From Amaranthus tricolor (Eukaryota > Streptophyta > Magnoliopsida > Caryophyllales > Amaranthaceae), in assembly GCF_026212465.1 (NCBI RefSeq), contig NC_080063.1, forward strand, positions 7,573,702 to 7,637,701: a stretch of DNA of 64,000 bases, in the 5' to 3' direction. Under the pieces are notes generated by a model. The model was not told where the DNA came from, ran no database searches, and worked only from the letters and a program-made list of their open reading frames with translations. Shown here piece by piece: positions 1 through 13,300 of this stretch. The first letter of the stretch is position 1; each line of letters starts with the position of its first letter. A program made the position numbers and the translations under genes.

Positions 1-819
1 AAAAATTAGGCGCTAAAAACGACTAATGAAATCTTCTAATAATACGACTGTTTCATCCAACTTCTGTAAATTATGCATTGTAGACGTCATATTGAGTTCT
101 TGTGAACCCCATTTTTCTTCATCAAATAATAAAGAAAGTCATGTGTAAGGAGGACATAATTCATATTTGATTGTTAGTATCAAATAGTTAGAATGAGAAT
201 GAAAATATAATGTAATATAACTAGAAAAATTACATGAGAGTTTATAATCATGCTCTTTTATTGGTAGTTGAACACTCATTTATCATCATGCATGTTTGTT
301 AAGTTGTTAGTGAAAGCATTCAAAATGGAAAAAAATTTTAGATCAATTTAATAACTTGGGTTCCTAAAGCATTCTAAATCCAAATGCTTTGAATGTCCAA
401 ACAAAGAAATTATCTTAAATTTGAAATTAGAAATAAAATACTAATTCTCAAAACACACCATAAAGGTTTTCTCGAAACAAGTTTATTTATTATTTTACTT
501 GTACATGCTAAAACATAAAAAATGTACGCTCTTCGCACTTAAAAAAAATCCCATATGCATTTTGGATCGCTTAAAAAAACGTACAAAACGAATGCTCTAT
601 GTCTTAAAAGGAACAAAATGAACAATGCATAATACAAACTCACACATACAGAGTACACAAACAAACCAATTGTTCTTTTTGTTATATTTGTTGAATTAGT
701 ATTTCCAAATTTCATGTAAGACACAAAATTATAAGCATAACATCATCACATTACTGAATGTTTGCTTTCTATAGATTCTATGGTTAGTTAACTATACTGG
801 AACCATGCCATCTTGTTGA
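1..819. other. 3' flank of the receptor gene, no gene seen
   Basis: AT-rich sequence downstream of the receptor pseudokinase stop codon. It should contain that gene's 3' UTR, but I could not fix a polyadenylation site. I saw no convincing coding sequence, RNA gene or repeat; the only open frame (539-724, minus) has low-complexity composition and no recognisable domain. Confidence 0.6.
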
Positions 820-3800
820 TCAATGTATAGTGAACCTTAGCTTTGGAAGTTGCGGAGGTGAGCCAGGCGAGGTTGAGCCTCCGCTAGTTCTTGATTCACC
901 GCCTTGCCATGCATCCTGAACCTGAGCCGCGAACTGCAGATTCCAGAGCACATCCTCGATGGAGGGTCTCAAGCTCGAGTCTTTCAACAGACACCGAGCA
1001 CATATTTCCATCATTGTCTTAAGTGATTCATCGGAGCAAGTGTGCTGAATTTCTTCAGCCACAGTGTTTCTCCGAGCTGGTTCATCTGCTGCTAGGCTCG
1101 CCTGTACCTGTAACCAAATGAGCCGTTTGACTTATACAAGACCTTATAAAGGCCGGTAACAAACTGATCATGATTTTATAACGACATTCCATTATCCCAA
1201 CGCTTTTGGGTGGTTCCCAGTCCACCAAGGTGGGGTTTGGGAGTTGAATATACGCAATCTCATCCATATTAGTGACAACAAAGAAGTTGTTTTCGACTGA
1301 CCCACATCATCAGCAATTTCACATAAATTAGATGTGCACATGGTTTAGTATGCCGTTTTAATATAGTCCATTATGATCCGAAACCAATAACTATAAGATT
1401 CTGGCCCCACCGAAATAAGGGATATCGATCATGATTTTTAGTATTTACTAATAAATTTAGGATATGACATCATACATGGTTTCTTAAAGCATTGAGCTCA
1501 CTCCTAGTTTTGATTTGCAATCCCATGAGCATTTCTAATAATATAACTCCAAAGTCATAGATGTCCATCTTATCTTCATGCTCTATCCTACAAAAAACAA
1601 ACAAAAACCTTGTCAAAAACACAAAAACATGTAAAAATGAATGAAAAAAGATGAAACAACAACAGGTATGACATTCAAATTTCCCGATTAGTACCTTTTG
1701 TGATCTTTCGACTTTGTCGATGCTCCAAAAGAAGTGACCTGTGATTTTATAGTCGAGAGTATGAATTAAGTAGATAGTTTTGCGAGTTTAGATGATAATG
1801 ATAGCTTTGTTATTGACTTGTATACAACAAGATCCGCATAAGAAGAGAGTTGACCGCATATAAACGAAAAATTGAAAAAAAAAATACTTATTGTCAAAAA
1901 AATTCCCTAAATAAGCTTCGGGAAATTTTAATTTCCAAAATAAGCGTCTCCATGCCAAAGCTGAGGTCAGGTATGTTCACTGTTACTAACAGTGAACAAA
2001 AAAACTGGTCAATGTCATAGCAATGGAAGGGACAAAAAGATGAAAGCATGTTATTGTCTCCCTTTTATTCGCAGTTAGTAATAACAAACATATAATTTGA
2101 CTTTTTTTGACCAATTTCTTTGTTTCTGTTACTAACAGCGAGCACCTGGCCTTATGTTCGGACATGAAAATTTATTTCGGAAATTTTTTTTGATAATTAG
2201 CTTATTTCTTTCAATTTTCCACATAAACCCAATAAGGTTCCATCCTAAAATCAGTTGGTATTGGGAGGAGTAGCCCATCAAGTATATAAGATAGTCAACC
2301 TCTGTCTAATTCTTCGATGTGGGATCACAACTGGGTTATTTTCCAACAAATAAAACATTATTTTCTTACCTCTCCCATATTTGCAGCCAATAGTGGAAGG
2401 TTATAACTGCTAATTTTTGCACCCAAGTTTTGGTCTAACAAAACATCAGTTATCCTTAGGTTGTTTGAGAAGATACCAGGAGTGATCCCATCATGAAGAA
2501 ACTCGATTCCTTTTGCGATTCCAATCGAAGCAGCTATACGTTGCGCCCAGCTGAGCCTTCTTCGTGCACGTCCAGCTTCCATGAAAAACAGAACACCTTA
2601 ATTTGTGACTTTAACAAAAAAAAGCACCTAGGAGTCAGGAGATTACCTGATATCCAACTCCTCAGGGTTCCGTTTGGCACATACTCGAACACGAGGAATA
2701 GTCTACTAACACTTGAATCTTCTAAGTAATACTCGAAACCATGACCGAGTGCACTGACTATGTGGAGATGTCGAAGCTTAGAGATTAGTTCAACGTGAGG
2801 CATTAGGAACTCAATCGAGTGATTTTCTTTTAGCTTGAAGCATCTAATGGCGACAAGGGAACCGTCATTGAGCTGACCCCTATACATCTGATGCAATACA
2901 AAATGCATATCCAAGATCAGTGTGACATAAACACACTACCTGTGATTCTTGTTATCCAAAAATAGAAATGATGAAATAGTCCGAAAAATGGTTACACATA
3001 CCTGACCTTGAGAGCCTTCACCCATAAAAGCTGACGAAGCAAATTTATTCGTAGCCACCTCGAGTTCCTCCAACGAAAATGTTCGATATGCTGGAATTCC
3101 AAGCGCTCCGAGCTTCATAGTTTGCGATATGTATCCTTCATCCATGTTTAAAGGTAAAAAGATTGTGAGATTCAAAGTCAAAGTCAACGTCAGCAACCCA
3201 GTATCTCGCACAAGGCAGGGTCCGGTGGAAGAAGGATAGCGGACAAATCATACCCCTGCTCGCACGAAGGAGTTCCTAACATATAATCTCTGTTGGAGAG
3301 ATATTCAAACAAGTACTTGAAAGTGCAAGAAATTCATCACACGATTGCATTATGAAAAATTTGATACAAAATATAAGTATAAAAGTTGGCTGTATCTTGC
3401 TGTGGCATAAACTTGGGACTAAAAGATGGAAATATAGGGTTGTCCTGAAAGAAATTGCACTGCCCACAGTTTGATAGGATACATGATCTTTGTCTTGGTC
3501 TTGGTCATTAGCCTAGGATCCCGCACAAAGTTAGGGTTCGGAGGGAGAGGTAGCGAACATATCATACCCGCCGTACCCCTTCAAGGGAGAGAGCAGAAGA
3601 AATGTGCGTGTTCAAATTAAACCCCCAAGTAGTAGACTCTATTATTTTAGATAGCTAAGGGGATTCTTTGATCAAGCTTATGCACTCTTTATATATATTT
3701 GACAACATTAATGAGAAAAGGCACGACAAAATCAGATGTTTAAGTTACTCCTAAATTTTAGTTCTTTTCTCTCTTACGTTTCTCTAAGTAACAACGACCA

Positions 3801-6800
3801 AGTGATAATTTTTTAACTTTTTTAAAGTTATAACTTTTTTAATAAAATAAAGGTGTTATGAAGACTTGTCGTTGTCAGTAGTAGTGAACAAAAGTTTACT
3901 TGACTTTTTGTCCCGCTTTTCTCTTGTTTGTTATTGCTAACGGCGAACAAGAGCTCAAGATGTTTATTTTGGCAAATAGTTCCTAGAAAACCTTTAATTT
4001 AAATTTTTTAATTAAATTAAGCTTAAAATTCAAGAGTTCTACAATCCACCCTCACATATCCCAGATCTAACATTTCATATTCGGGGAACTATGCTAACAC
4101 TCTTCAATACTTGACATTTACTAGAGCTAACATTTCATATGTTGTCGCTACCTTACATCGAATTCTTCAATATACTCATAGAACTACTGATTTTGGTCTA
4201 CACTTGCATAAATCCTCAGTTACTTCTTTGTTACTTCTTTATTATCTTATACCGATGCAGATTGGGTGTTCTTATTTAGAGCGTATAATAGTTTCGGGAA
4301 ATTAATAATTATTTTAAACAAATAAATTAAATTTATTAATTAAGTTAAATATCCCAATATGCAAAATCGTTGTTTTGTGCAAAAGTATTTTTGCGGATCG
4401 CAAAAAGACTCGCGAGATTTCAAGACAAATTTTTGTTTTGGAAATTGCTCAAGTCACGGCTCGCGACCTTCGCGCTGGTTTTTGCAATGTTCGTTTTGTT
4501 GAGTTTTGTTAGTTATGCAATAACTACCTACGGTTAATATGGTTATATTAACTGAATAATTGGGATGAATTGATTTAATATCGACATTGATTCGTGAATC
4601 GATGTTGCGGTTCATGAAGTGACATATTACTTATGAATGATTGTATGCTTTTTTTATAAATATAGAAGGCATGTGTAAGTTATTTCTTACATGAGATGTA
4701 CATGGAATATACATATGATTTCTGAATTTCTTATCCTCTCTAGCACTTTACATAGAGAAATTGCAATCCTCAATTGTAAATTTTCATTTTCTTCTTCCAC
4801 TTAAGTTTTTTCATGTTGTTCTAATTTCCTTGTGCTAGGAATTTAGTGTAATTCTTTGTATCTCAGAACATATTTTCTGTTTGTATTCCCAAGCATCGTA
4901 GTATAGAGGAAATAATATTTTAGGAAAGAGCATCTCGCTTAGAATTAATATCAAGTTCACACACAAAATCTTCTTATTACTGTATTCGATATATGGTGTT
5001 TCTGATGATGAAGTTCACATTTGGTTTGAAATTGTCATATGTTTTGTAACTTACTAAGTTTATGTAACTTTATTTTATGTTTGATTAATAAAATTAAAGT
5101 CAAATTTACAACATTGGGGAGGATGTCCTGACACTCTTCGCTCTACTTTGGGATCCAATGTATTATTTGGTAATAACCTTATCTCGTGGTCTCCTAAAAG
5201 ACAACCCACTTTTTATTTGAGTCCATGGTGCAACCGAGTACAGAGGTGTAGCTAATGTTGTCTTTAAATCATATTGGATCCGCAATTTACTGCTTGGATT
5301 AGGTTTCCCTATCACTAAAGCAACCACCGTCTATTGAGATAATGTCACTATCATATACTAGTCTGGTAATCTTATTCAACATTCTTAACATATTGAGCTT
5401 GCTATTCGCTTTGTTCGTGATAAAGTTAAACGTGGCAAACTTAGTGTTCTTAGATTGCTAATATGATGGCTAACGAGACAATAATGACCGAATAAAGATA
5501 GTGAAATGAACAAAAAGATATTGAGACTTACTTGCATCAGTGAGAATCTTTGATGTGTAACCGGCTGACGCCTTTTCTGATATGACTCGAGGTGTTCGAG
5601 CATCAATTTTCTTGGCATGAACTCGTTTAAACAGCCAGAAAAACAGAACAATAAGCACAACAAAACCGAACACCCCCCCTACTATGCACGAAGCTAGTAT
5701 CGCTTTCCTTGTTCGCTGCTGTTTGTGAAAATCCAAAACACCAGCAGCTAACGCTTCATTTCTACAAAACGAATATTCATGTTGGCTTGTACTACTACCG
5801 ATCATGTTAAAACAATTTCCTTCATACCGAACAATTCTGTTCTTGGACTTCAATTCAAGGCAGTCAGGCAAGTCACCGGATAACAAATTTGACGACAAGT
5901 CTACAAAACTAAGGGTCTCACTGCACGACATATTTTTCAAGAGTACCCCAGTGAACTTATTCGATGCAATGTTTAGATAGCCGATCAAGGGTAAAGATAA
6001 TAACACCATAGGAAACGGACCCATGAATCGATTTGAAGAAATGTCAAACTTTTCAAGCTGATAATATGAACTAATCTCATCAGGAATACCAGACCGAAAC
6101 TTGTTATTTCTCAATACAAGTGTGACTATTTTGTTCCCAAGCTGAGGAAAATCAGGCCCAAACGAGTTATTCTCCAAGTCTAGCTCTTCGAGATTGTGTA
6201 AGCCCGTAAGATCAGGCAGTTCCCCGGAGAACTGATTATTAGCTAGTGTAAGAACTCGGAGACCACCCAAGTCGCTCAAACTCTTAGGCAAAGACCCGTT
6301 AAAAGAATTGTTCCTTAGACTCAACACGTTCATAGCAGGAAACGAAGACATTATATCCGGGATTTGGCCACTAAACATGTTATGATCAAGTACAATGTCT
6401 TGTAGATTTGTCAGATATGAAATTTCTCTAGGGATGTTTCCATTGAAGAAATTTAAGCTAATATTAAGCCTCTCGAGTGTAGATAGTTGATTGATTTTTC
6501 GAGGTAATGAGCCCCATAAGCCGAGTGAAACCAAAGTAAGAACCTTTAGGCTAGGTAACTTAACAAGGGTTGTGATCAAAGAATCAATTGAGAAATTAAG
6601 AGGTAACTTTGGAGTTCCCTTATCCCCACATATATGAAGTTGTGTTACATTGTTTCCATAGCATACGACCGTTAAAGAAGGCGATGGATCCAAGTTACAA
6701 AAGCTTGTTTTCTTGTTCCAAGTACTTAAAACAGAAGGGAAGTTCAGAATTGACTGAATTTCTGAAAGGCTTTGTGCTTGTGATGAGTGTAGCTTCTCTG

Positions 6801-6867
6801 AGTGTGAGGTTTCGATTGAGGTTACTAAAAATAGTAAGATCAGTGTATGTCTGAGTTCCTTGGCCAT
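820..6867 (-). CDS. LRR receptor-like pseudokinase, At3g03770/At5g14210 type
   Basis: Predicted single-pass plasma-membrane receptor of 786 aa. Exons on the minus strand: 6867-5532, 3135-3002, 2887-2647, 2575-2370, 1738-1695, 1587-1476, 1107-820; all junctions are GT..AG and in frame. Residues 1-23 form a signal peptide. Residues about 100-370 are leucine-rich repeats. A transmembrane segment lies at about 389-412 and is followed by basic residues. The kinase-like domain (about 475-740) keeps a glycine-rich loop (MGEGSQGQMY), but the usual VAIK lysine reads VAIR, and the HRD and DFG positions read PGIFSNN and KISSYN. It is therefore very probably catalytically inactive, as is known for this LRR-RLK subgroup. 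Length matches the family (about 775-800 aa). The start is the first Met before the signal peptide. Intron 1 (2.4 kb) is enlarged by transposon debris. The ligand is unknown. Confidence 0.9.
3190..3270 (-). repeat. SINE-like 3' fragment in receptor intron 1
   Basis: Read on the minus strand, this stretch runs GGGTATGATTTGTCCGC, then CCGGACCCTGCC and GTGCGAGATACTGGG. That order resembles the 3' half of tRNA-derived plant SINEs (CCGGACCC..GTGCxxGGGxxxCTGGG). A second, more diverged copy lies at 3510-3575. No tRNA-like 5' half was recognised here, so this is called by resemblance only. Confidence 0.4.
3510..3575 (-). repeat. Second SINE-like 3' fragment
   Basis: Read on the minus strand: GGTATGATATGTTCGCTACC, then CTCCGAACCC and TTTGTGCGGGATCC. 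It parallels the copy at 3190-3270 in the same orientation, about 320 bp away in the same intron. The two are diverged direct copies of one short interspersed repeat. Confidence 0.35.
4075..5475 (+). mobile_element. Copia RNase H remnant, split by a solo LTR
   Basis: The plus strand carries the end of a Ty1/copia polyprotein, antisense to the host gene. Segment 4095-4266 reads through NTLQYLTFTRANISYVV, FGLHLHKSS and the RNase H motif YTDADWG after small frame corrections. Segment 5119-5463 continues with a PDTLRST-like stretch, NNLISWSPKRQPT, a degraded EYRGVANVV, YWIRNLLLGLGFPIT and IQH..IELAIRFVRDKV. Stops and frameshifts are frequent, so it is a fossil. Upstream reverse transcriptase and both own LTRs are missing. 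The gap between the segments is an unrelated insertion (4267-5113). It lies in intron 1 of the receptor gene, ending about 60 bp from the 5' splice site. Confidence 0.8.
4262..5118 (+). repeat. 847-bp solo LTR with 5-bp target-site duplication
   Basis: The insertion 4267-5113 begins TGTT and ends AACA, the inverted ends expected of an LTR. It is flanked by TTGGG on both sides (4262-4266 and 5114-5118). Removing the insertion plus one TTGGG rejoins the surrounding copia RNase H frame at the TDADWGG position. It has a TATA-like TATAAATATAG near 4655. No internal retrotransposon domain or second LTR is present, so this is a solo LTR left by recombination. The plus label is relative to the host copia fragment; transcription direction is inferred only from the TATA-like site. 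Confidence 0.8.
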
Positions 6868-7084
6868 CTCTTGTTAATGCTGAGACAATAACTGTGTAAA
6901 ACAATGTGTAATGGTTGATGTTTTAGCATTACTAGTAGTTGATGCATATATGATCTGTAATTAGAAAGATAAATCATCTTAAATTGTTAAGCATGCATGA
7001 ATTATGATATTCATTAAGTAACAAATTAGCATACTAAATACTACCGTTGTTAGAGTATACATATCATTGGGCCTCAATCATAAG

Positions 7085-7269
7085 CTTAAGTTTTTAATTG
7101 AGTTGGTTCCTTGACAATTGTAGTAGTATCACAGGATGATAAATGGCCTAAAAATGAATTGCTGTATTTTTTGAGTTTAATTTGAAGTGTTGAATTCTCT
7201 ATAACATCTCCTTGTATCCCTAATTACACATGTGTAATGTCAAGGAACCAACTCAACTAAAAATTTAAG
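7085..7269. repeat. Inverted repeat pair of a dispersed repeat family
   Basis: The left arm, 7085-7117, reads cttaagtttttaattgag then ttggttccttgaca. The right arm, 7239-7269, is its reverse complement with a few mismatches. The spacer is about 120 bp, giving a possible foldback. The arm sequence recurs at 7596-7795 and 17264-17485, so this is a dispersed family rather than a local hairpin. Confidence 0.6.
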
Positions 7270-7595
7270 CATATGGTCAAGTTATAAGATACATTATGCA
7301 CGCTATCATGCCAACTTATATGAGCCTTTTGGATTAGAAATATGGATGCAGCAAGACATCCCCACACATGACACTAAGTTTTTACTTGAAATAATGAAAA
7401 TTTGGATTAGATCCTAACCCGTGATCTTTAGTCACGTTTCCGTAAACTTCTGATATCATGTTGAAAACATTTCAAACAAAAACTTAAGCTTATTTTATAA
7501 ACTCTATAACGTACTTGATATAAGATAAATAGGGAAGATAGATGCAAAATATAAATAGTAATAAAAATGAAACTACAATGTACGAGTATATAACA

Positions 7596-7795
7596 TATCA
7601 CATCAGGTTTTAGTCGAGTTGGTTCTAAGGTTACGAATTTGAATCTCAACTACTCCTCAAATTCAAGTGGAATATTTTATGTTGGGTATGAGGAGGTTTG
7701 TGTTGCATCACACTTTTGGCCAAAGGCTCTCATGTAAGGGGTGTATGCTAGGACCTCAACCATTAGCTTTTGTTTGAATTGATTTTTTGACGTAC
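7596..7795. repeat. Diverged copy of the same dispersed repeat
   Basis: It contains gagttggttctaaggtta, then gaatttgaatctcaac, caagtggaatatttta and, at the end, cctcaaccattagctttt followed by gaattgattttttgac. The order matches the copy at 17264-17485. That copy's gggttcgaatctc resembles a Pol III B box, hinting at a tRNA-related origin, but no full tRNA-like head was found. Confidence 0.45.
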
Positions 7796-10312
7796 AAGAT
7801 GAGACAGAGACAGAGACAGATCAATGATAGAAGATCATTTCTCCTGAGTTTAGTTATGCAGAAACATAAGCAAAGAGTTAATAGCTACAAAAACATGATT
7901 TGATTATTATATAAAGTATAAACCAAGAAATATTCATAATGCATAAAGAATAAACTTAAGAATTGACAGAAAGCTAACCTAACTCAGTAATGGAAAGTTC
8001 AGTTCTACCCCATGAAAAAGCTTGGAGAATTCACTCATCTCTGAACATGGAAGCTTTGCCTATAATTCCAACAGAAAACTGTTCCTACCCACCTGATATC
8101 TAATAGCTCAATTCTTAGTAGAGAAGGAAACAAGAGAAAATTTTAGAAACCCAAATCATAAATTTCAATAGAAAATAATATTAAAAATTTAGACCCATCA
8201 AAAGGTTTTGTCTTTAAATGAAATATTGAGAAATATTCAAGAACAAGCTGCCTAATTTTAGTTTCTGAAAGTTAAAGACCAATAAGCTTTCTTTTTTTTT
8301 TTTCTTTTTTTTTTTTGTATTTTTTTAATTAAGACACAAAAAGGCACATGTATGTGTTATGGGAAGATGGGGTTTTACAGTCTTTCAAAGTTTAGAAACC
8401 GACAATTATTTAGAATTTAGTCTTGATTTCTTTAATTTATAAAAATGTTGAAAATGACTTGTTTGTAATGATATATTTCCTCTATTTTATAATACTTGTT
8501 ACTGATTATACTTGTTACTGATTATGATATTTTTCTACAATTGGGTACTGAGTATTCAGAAGGATTGAATAGTTATAGTTGAAAGAAGCAATAGTTGTGG
8601 ATGTGGAGGGAAAAGAAAATAGTAAATAAAAGGCTGAAAAGGGGTAAAAAGAGAAAAAGAGAAAAAGAGAGATTCCCAAGAGGAGTGGGAAGCTTTAGCG
8701 TTGGTGCCTGTGGCCTGTGGGTCTGGGAGGTATGTTTCTGGACTACTGGTAGTGGTAGGGTTGTCAGTCTAACAAGGGATCAAGGGAGTGCTATTCCAGG
8801 GGCGAATTCTGAAAAAATTTATTAGCTGAGCTAATATTATATGACTTCTAATTGGCTTGGTGTAATTAGTAGGAATTGTCTTTGTCAAAGCGTATAGAAA
8901 ATCATGGTTCAAACATTGAATATCATTTTAGCATACTACTTTATTTTCATGATCCGATCCAAGGCCATGTCAGCCCGGGTCTAGATACGCCCCTATGCTA
9001 CTCATTCAGTTGAGATTCTAACAAGGGGAGTGCTACCTCAAGCGAGTAGACTACCCGATTGATAGATGTAGCTGAACTCATCTATCCATTGGAGTATTTG
9101 TTTTAGATGTACTTTATACCTGATTTTTAGGAGTCAATAATTATCTGAGTTTTAATTTATATGATTTTTGCTAATAAAAGAGTTGAAAGTTGATTGTTTA
9201 TATATAGTAGTCAATAATTATTTATTCATTCATGAAATCATTGGGTGTTATAAAAATTCTATATCGATTATTATATTTTATTATAAATATAATTTGATAA
9301 CGATAATATGCAATTGCATCTTTGACATTTATATTCATATGTTCTTCTATATTAACAATTTCGTGCATTGCACGAGTTTTCATGCTAATAAATCATAGAT
9401 TGTAATATAAAATTAATTTTATCCTTATTAACGAACGTCTCGAGTACGTTCGTTAGCAAGATTCATTCTTTAAAAGCTATTGTTCATTCTTTTTATGTGA
9501 GAACTCTCGAGTGATGTAGATAATAAAAAATAAAGATTAGATAAAAAAAAGATAAATAATTAAATTGATTTTATGTCATATTTCCGAACCCTTCACCACG
9601 TAATATCTTATTATTAGATGAAATTTGATTACATGTACGATGTATCATTACTTCTTACGGCATGTATAGGAAGTCCTTTGATTGAAAATATGTTATTTCT
9701 CTATTTTCTTAGTATTGGGCTGATTGTGAGGCTCATCTCTTAGAAAAATAATATCTCACAAGATAATTGCTCTTCTATTAATCAAAAACTTTAAAATATT
9801 AAATTACTTAATTAAACAACCACTTATCTTTGAATCAGTCATCCAATAGTTTCCTCCTAAGTTTATACGCATCGATCATAAGAATGATCAATAACTATAA
9901 TATTTTTGAAGTGCAATGGAAAGTGAGGGAATGATAATCAAAGTCGCATGTGTTTTGCATACTTCTAATTCTTAAGAATCAAATCATATTATTTTCCACT
10001 TGTTTTGCACCTCAAAAAATAATTTTATGAAAAATTACGAGTTTATGACTGCATGAAAACAAAAAAAACTGAATAAAGCCTAAAAAGAAGCAAAAAGACC
10101 AATACTATGATCAATTCAATGCAATTGTCTCATTTACTTTTTACACGTTTGTCAATTAAGCTCTGAGAATGAGAATTAAACTCAAATTCCTCTTAGAAAA
10201 GTGTTACATGTTGAGATAAGACTCGATTTTCTTACCAGTGTTAGTTTTGTAGCATAAACACTAGATTTTGGAGACCATGGAGTATATATCTACTTGAATT
10301 GAATAAAGTAAA

Positions 10313-13300
10313 CTATGGAGTGATGAGTCCCTTGGTTAGTCCACATCCCATGATCGAGGAAGGTAATTTACCAACCTTTTCAATTCCTTCCTCAAAAACA
10401 ATCCCCATACCCAAAGCCATATCAACATCTATATGGCAATGACACAACCAAACACCCGGATTATCAGCCCGAAACCTTATTGCAGTCCACCCGTATGGAT
10501 GAAGAGGAACCGTATTCTTTAGTATTGGATCATCCAAATTGAACTTCTTCGGGTCTATCAATGGGTTGAACTTGCCCATTCCATAACTCAACACCCAAAA
10601 ATCATGCCCATGTAAATGCCATGGATGGGTCTCACACCTATTTGGATCCATCATGTTTGCATTTTGTAGTATTATATCGACGGTTGTGTTTAACTCGAGG
10701 CGATATATGTTGTTACTTGAGGTAGCATTCACATTAGGAGGAGGCCTATAGATGTCATAGTTTTGCCAATCATAAGAGTTGGGTGGTGGGTTTTGGTCAA
10801 AAATTAAGTGAATTTTATGCCTTAGTTTTTTGTTCTTAAGAGCCACTAAGTAGGGTGTGTTTGGCAATGTGAGGGATACATTATTCACAGCCCATTTCAT
10901 GTACCCGTTGATCATGTTTTCGGTGATGAGTAGCATGATCACTCTGTCTGATGTTGCGGGTGGATGTTGAATGAACCCTTCTCGTGCCTTGATGGCTCGA
11001 CTTTGGGCTAGTCGTGGTGCAATACTGTCGACCATCATTGGGCCCATCGAAGGTGTTGTTGGTGGATTTCGGTTTGGTGGATTTGGGTAGTAGTTGAAGA
11101 TTGCTAAGCCAGTAGGAGTGCCTTGCATTTGTCCGACTGTGTTAGATGTTACCCAATAGTTCCTCGAAGGGTCTTGGTTTGCCTTCACTAGAACAGAATA
11201 TGTTTCTCCTGAGTATATGTACAAGCTCTGAACTTCTAATGGCTCAACATAATGCCCATCTGCCTCAATGATTGTCATGTTATGCCCCTAATTATACAAG
11301 GGTTCAAATTTCAAAATAACAAATTTTTGACTCTAGGGTCACTAAAATTGTAATACTCACTCTACCGTTCACATAGAATCAGAATTCAGAGGAAAAGTCA
11401 AAAGTAAATTAAACACTTGATAAACAATTCTTTAAAGAGCCATTGACAATGACAATCAAGTTTATTTTGAACCTTTGATAATGTCAGCAATTTTACTGGG
11501 TAACATCTAACTTGATAATCTCATTTTGTAAAACTTGATAATATCAGCAATTTCAAAATAACTTAATTGTTAGAAAAATAATTTTCATTGTCAATTATTC
11601 AGTTTTTATATTTATATATATCTTCCAAACACTAATTATTTAAATTTGGTTTGTTTAAGAAGTGAACTCTTTTAATATTTACTCTATTAGTTTATATATT
11701 TTTCAAATTATATCATAAATAGGTTGTATTTATATGGAAAATAAATATTTTAATAGAAAAATGAACAATTTTCTCAATACAACTAATTTTAAAAAAATCA
11801 ATAGTTACTAGAAAATTTCATATATAAAGAATGAACAGTCATTTTAAATTATTTGTAAAAGGTCGTTATTTTCTTTGAGACGGCTCTACTCATATGAAAT
11901 TAATAAAAAAGACACACTCGAGACTCCTAATCCTTCATGAAACTAGTAGTTGGTAATAAATAATTAGTTGTCCTAAAATGGACATTTTGTTACCTCAATC
12001 TCAAAGTTGAGTGAAGACACGAAGGTCAAGCTACCAATCCTTAGACGATATGTTTTACCGGAAACGACAGTCAAGACAAAAGGCGAGCATTCATGACTTG
12101 TACTGGGCATCACCATGTTCGAGCGTAGAGCACGTTCGGCCAATGGGCTGTCGAAACTACCTCTTCCTTCTATTAGAAGTGACTACATCAAATTAATCAA
12201 ACATAACATATACAGGGACATATATTAGAAACTTAATCAATAGAAACATCATTTTATTTCTCAGTACTAGAGGTGTTTAATAGGACGGGTCATCAACATA
12301 TCAGATTATTATCGAGCTTTGATGTAAACGGTCAAGACGGGGTTGGTCAGATCATTGTTAGGTTTGCTTGCAAAAAACATTCTCACGTTTTTTACATGAC
12401 ATTATTTAGGCGGGTCGACCCAACGGGCTACCATCGGATAAAATATCATCAGCTGGTCTTGTATATGACCGTCTCAACATGAGACATACCCATATGGTCA
12501 TATAAATAGCCTATTTCTCTAATTGATCACTGTAAAATTATAAGTGGTAACTTAGTACATTAAACGTACATAAGTCAGACCAATAAAGATGGTCTCACCA
12601 TAAGTCCATCTCATTTAAAAATTCGTGAAAGATCATTAAACAGGTCGGACACATCAGTCTAATCCCATTAAAATTTTTGACCCGTCCAGCCTGATAAACA
12701 GCTCTAGTTGATACCTGAGGGTCTTCCATAGTGTGAGAGGTAGACGTGATAAGAGCGGCCAGTTCGGAAGCACTCTTATGGTACCAATCCATGAGTAAAA
12801 TGCTACTATCAAAGTCATACGAAAAAGGGTGGGATTGCCCAAGAGGAAGGGATACTTCAATCATTCCATTTAATCCTTGTGTTCGTTGCATACCATAGTG
12901 GGAATGGTACAAGAACGTACCTGCCTGTACATTGAATTATATTGAATATAAGATAAGATGCATATTTTCGAAAAATGGACGAAATATTGGAGTGTAGTTT
13001 TACCCTATCAACAACAAATTTATACACAAAAGTGTCTCCAGGAAGGATTGGACATTGGGTAACCCCATTAGTTCCATCGTACCATGGTGTTCCAATCTGT
13101 AAAAGCGTTTAAAAAAAGAGTTAATGGCACGTAAAGCAAATTCAATTAAATGACTTCTCTATCTTTTATTGATTATATGGTAGGTTGTAGGTGGGTAGAG
13201 CTAGCTAGTGTTAAATGAGGATCGATCACGGGTGCTTATCTGAAAAAGTGATATTTGTTTTCCTATTGAAACAAGACTCGATTCTCGACTCTACTAAAAA

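Larger units (their letters stand above)
6868..10312. other. Intergenic spacer, receptor 5' side to oxidase 3' side
   Basis: This 3.4-kb spacer should contain the receptor gene promoter near 6870-7400 and the oxidase 3' UTR near 10312. I could not place a convincing TATA box or poly(A) signal. It holds an inverted-repeat pair (7085-7269), a related dispersed repeat (7596-7795) and a T-rich run at 8290-8325. A purine-rich stretch at 8595-8680 gives a Lys/Arg-rich open frame that I do not believe is coding. Nothing else was recognised. Confidence 0.5.

Noticed and set aside
8595..8825. Lys/Arg-rich open frame on the plus strand
   Set aside because: It comes from a purine-rich low-complexity tract, has no domain or splice context, and lies in a spacer between clear genes.
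12011..12196. Plus-strand open frame in the oxidase locus
   Set aside because: It is the antisense shadow of oxidase exon 4 (12182-11994), which carries the conserved middle domain.
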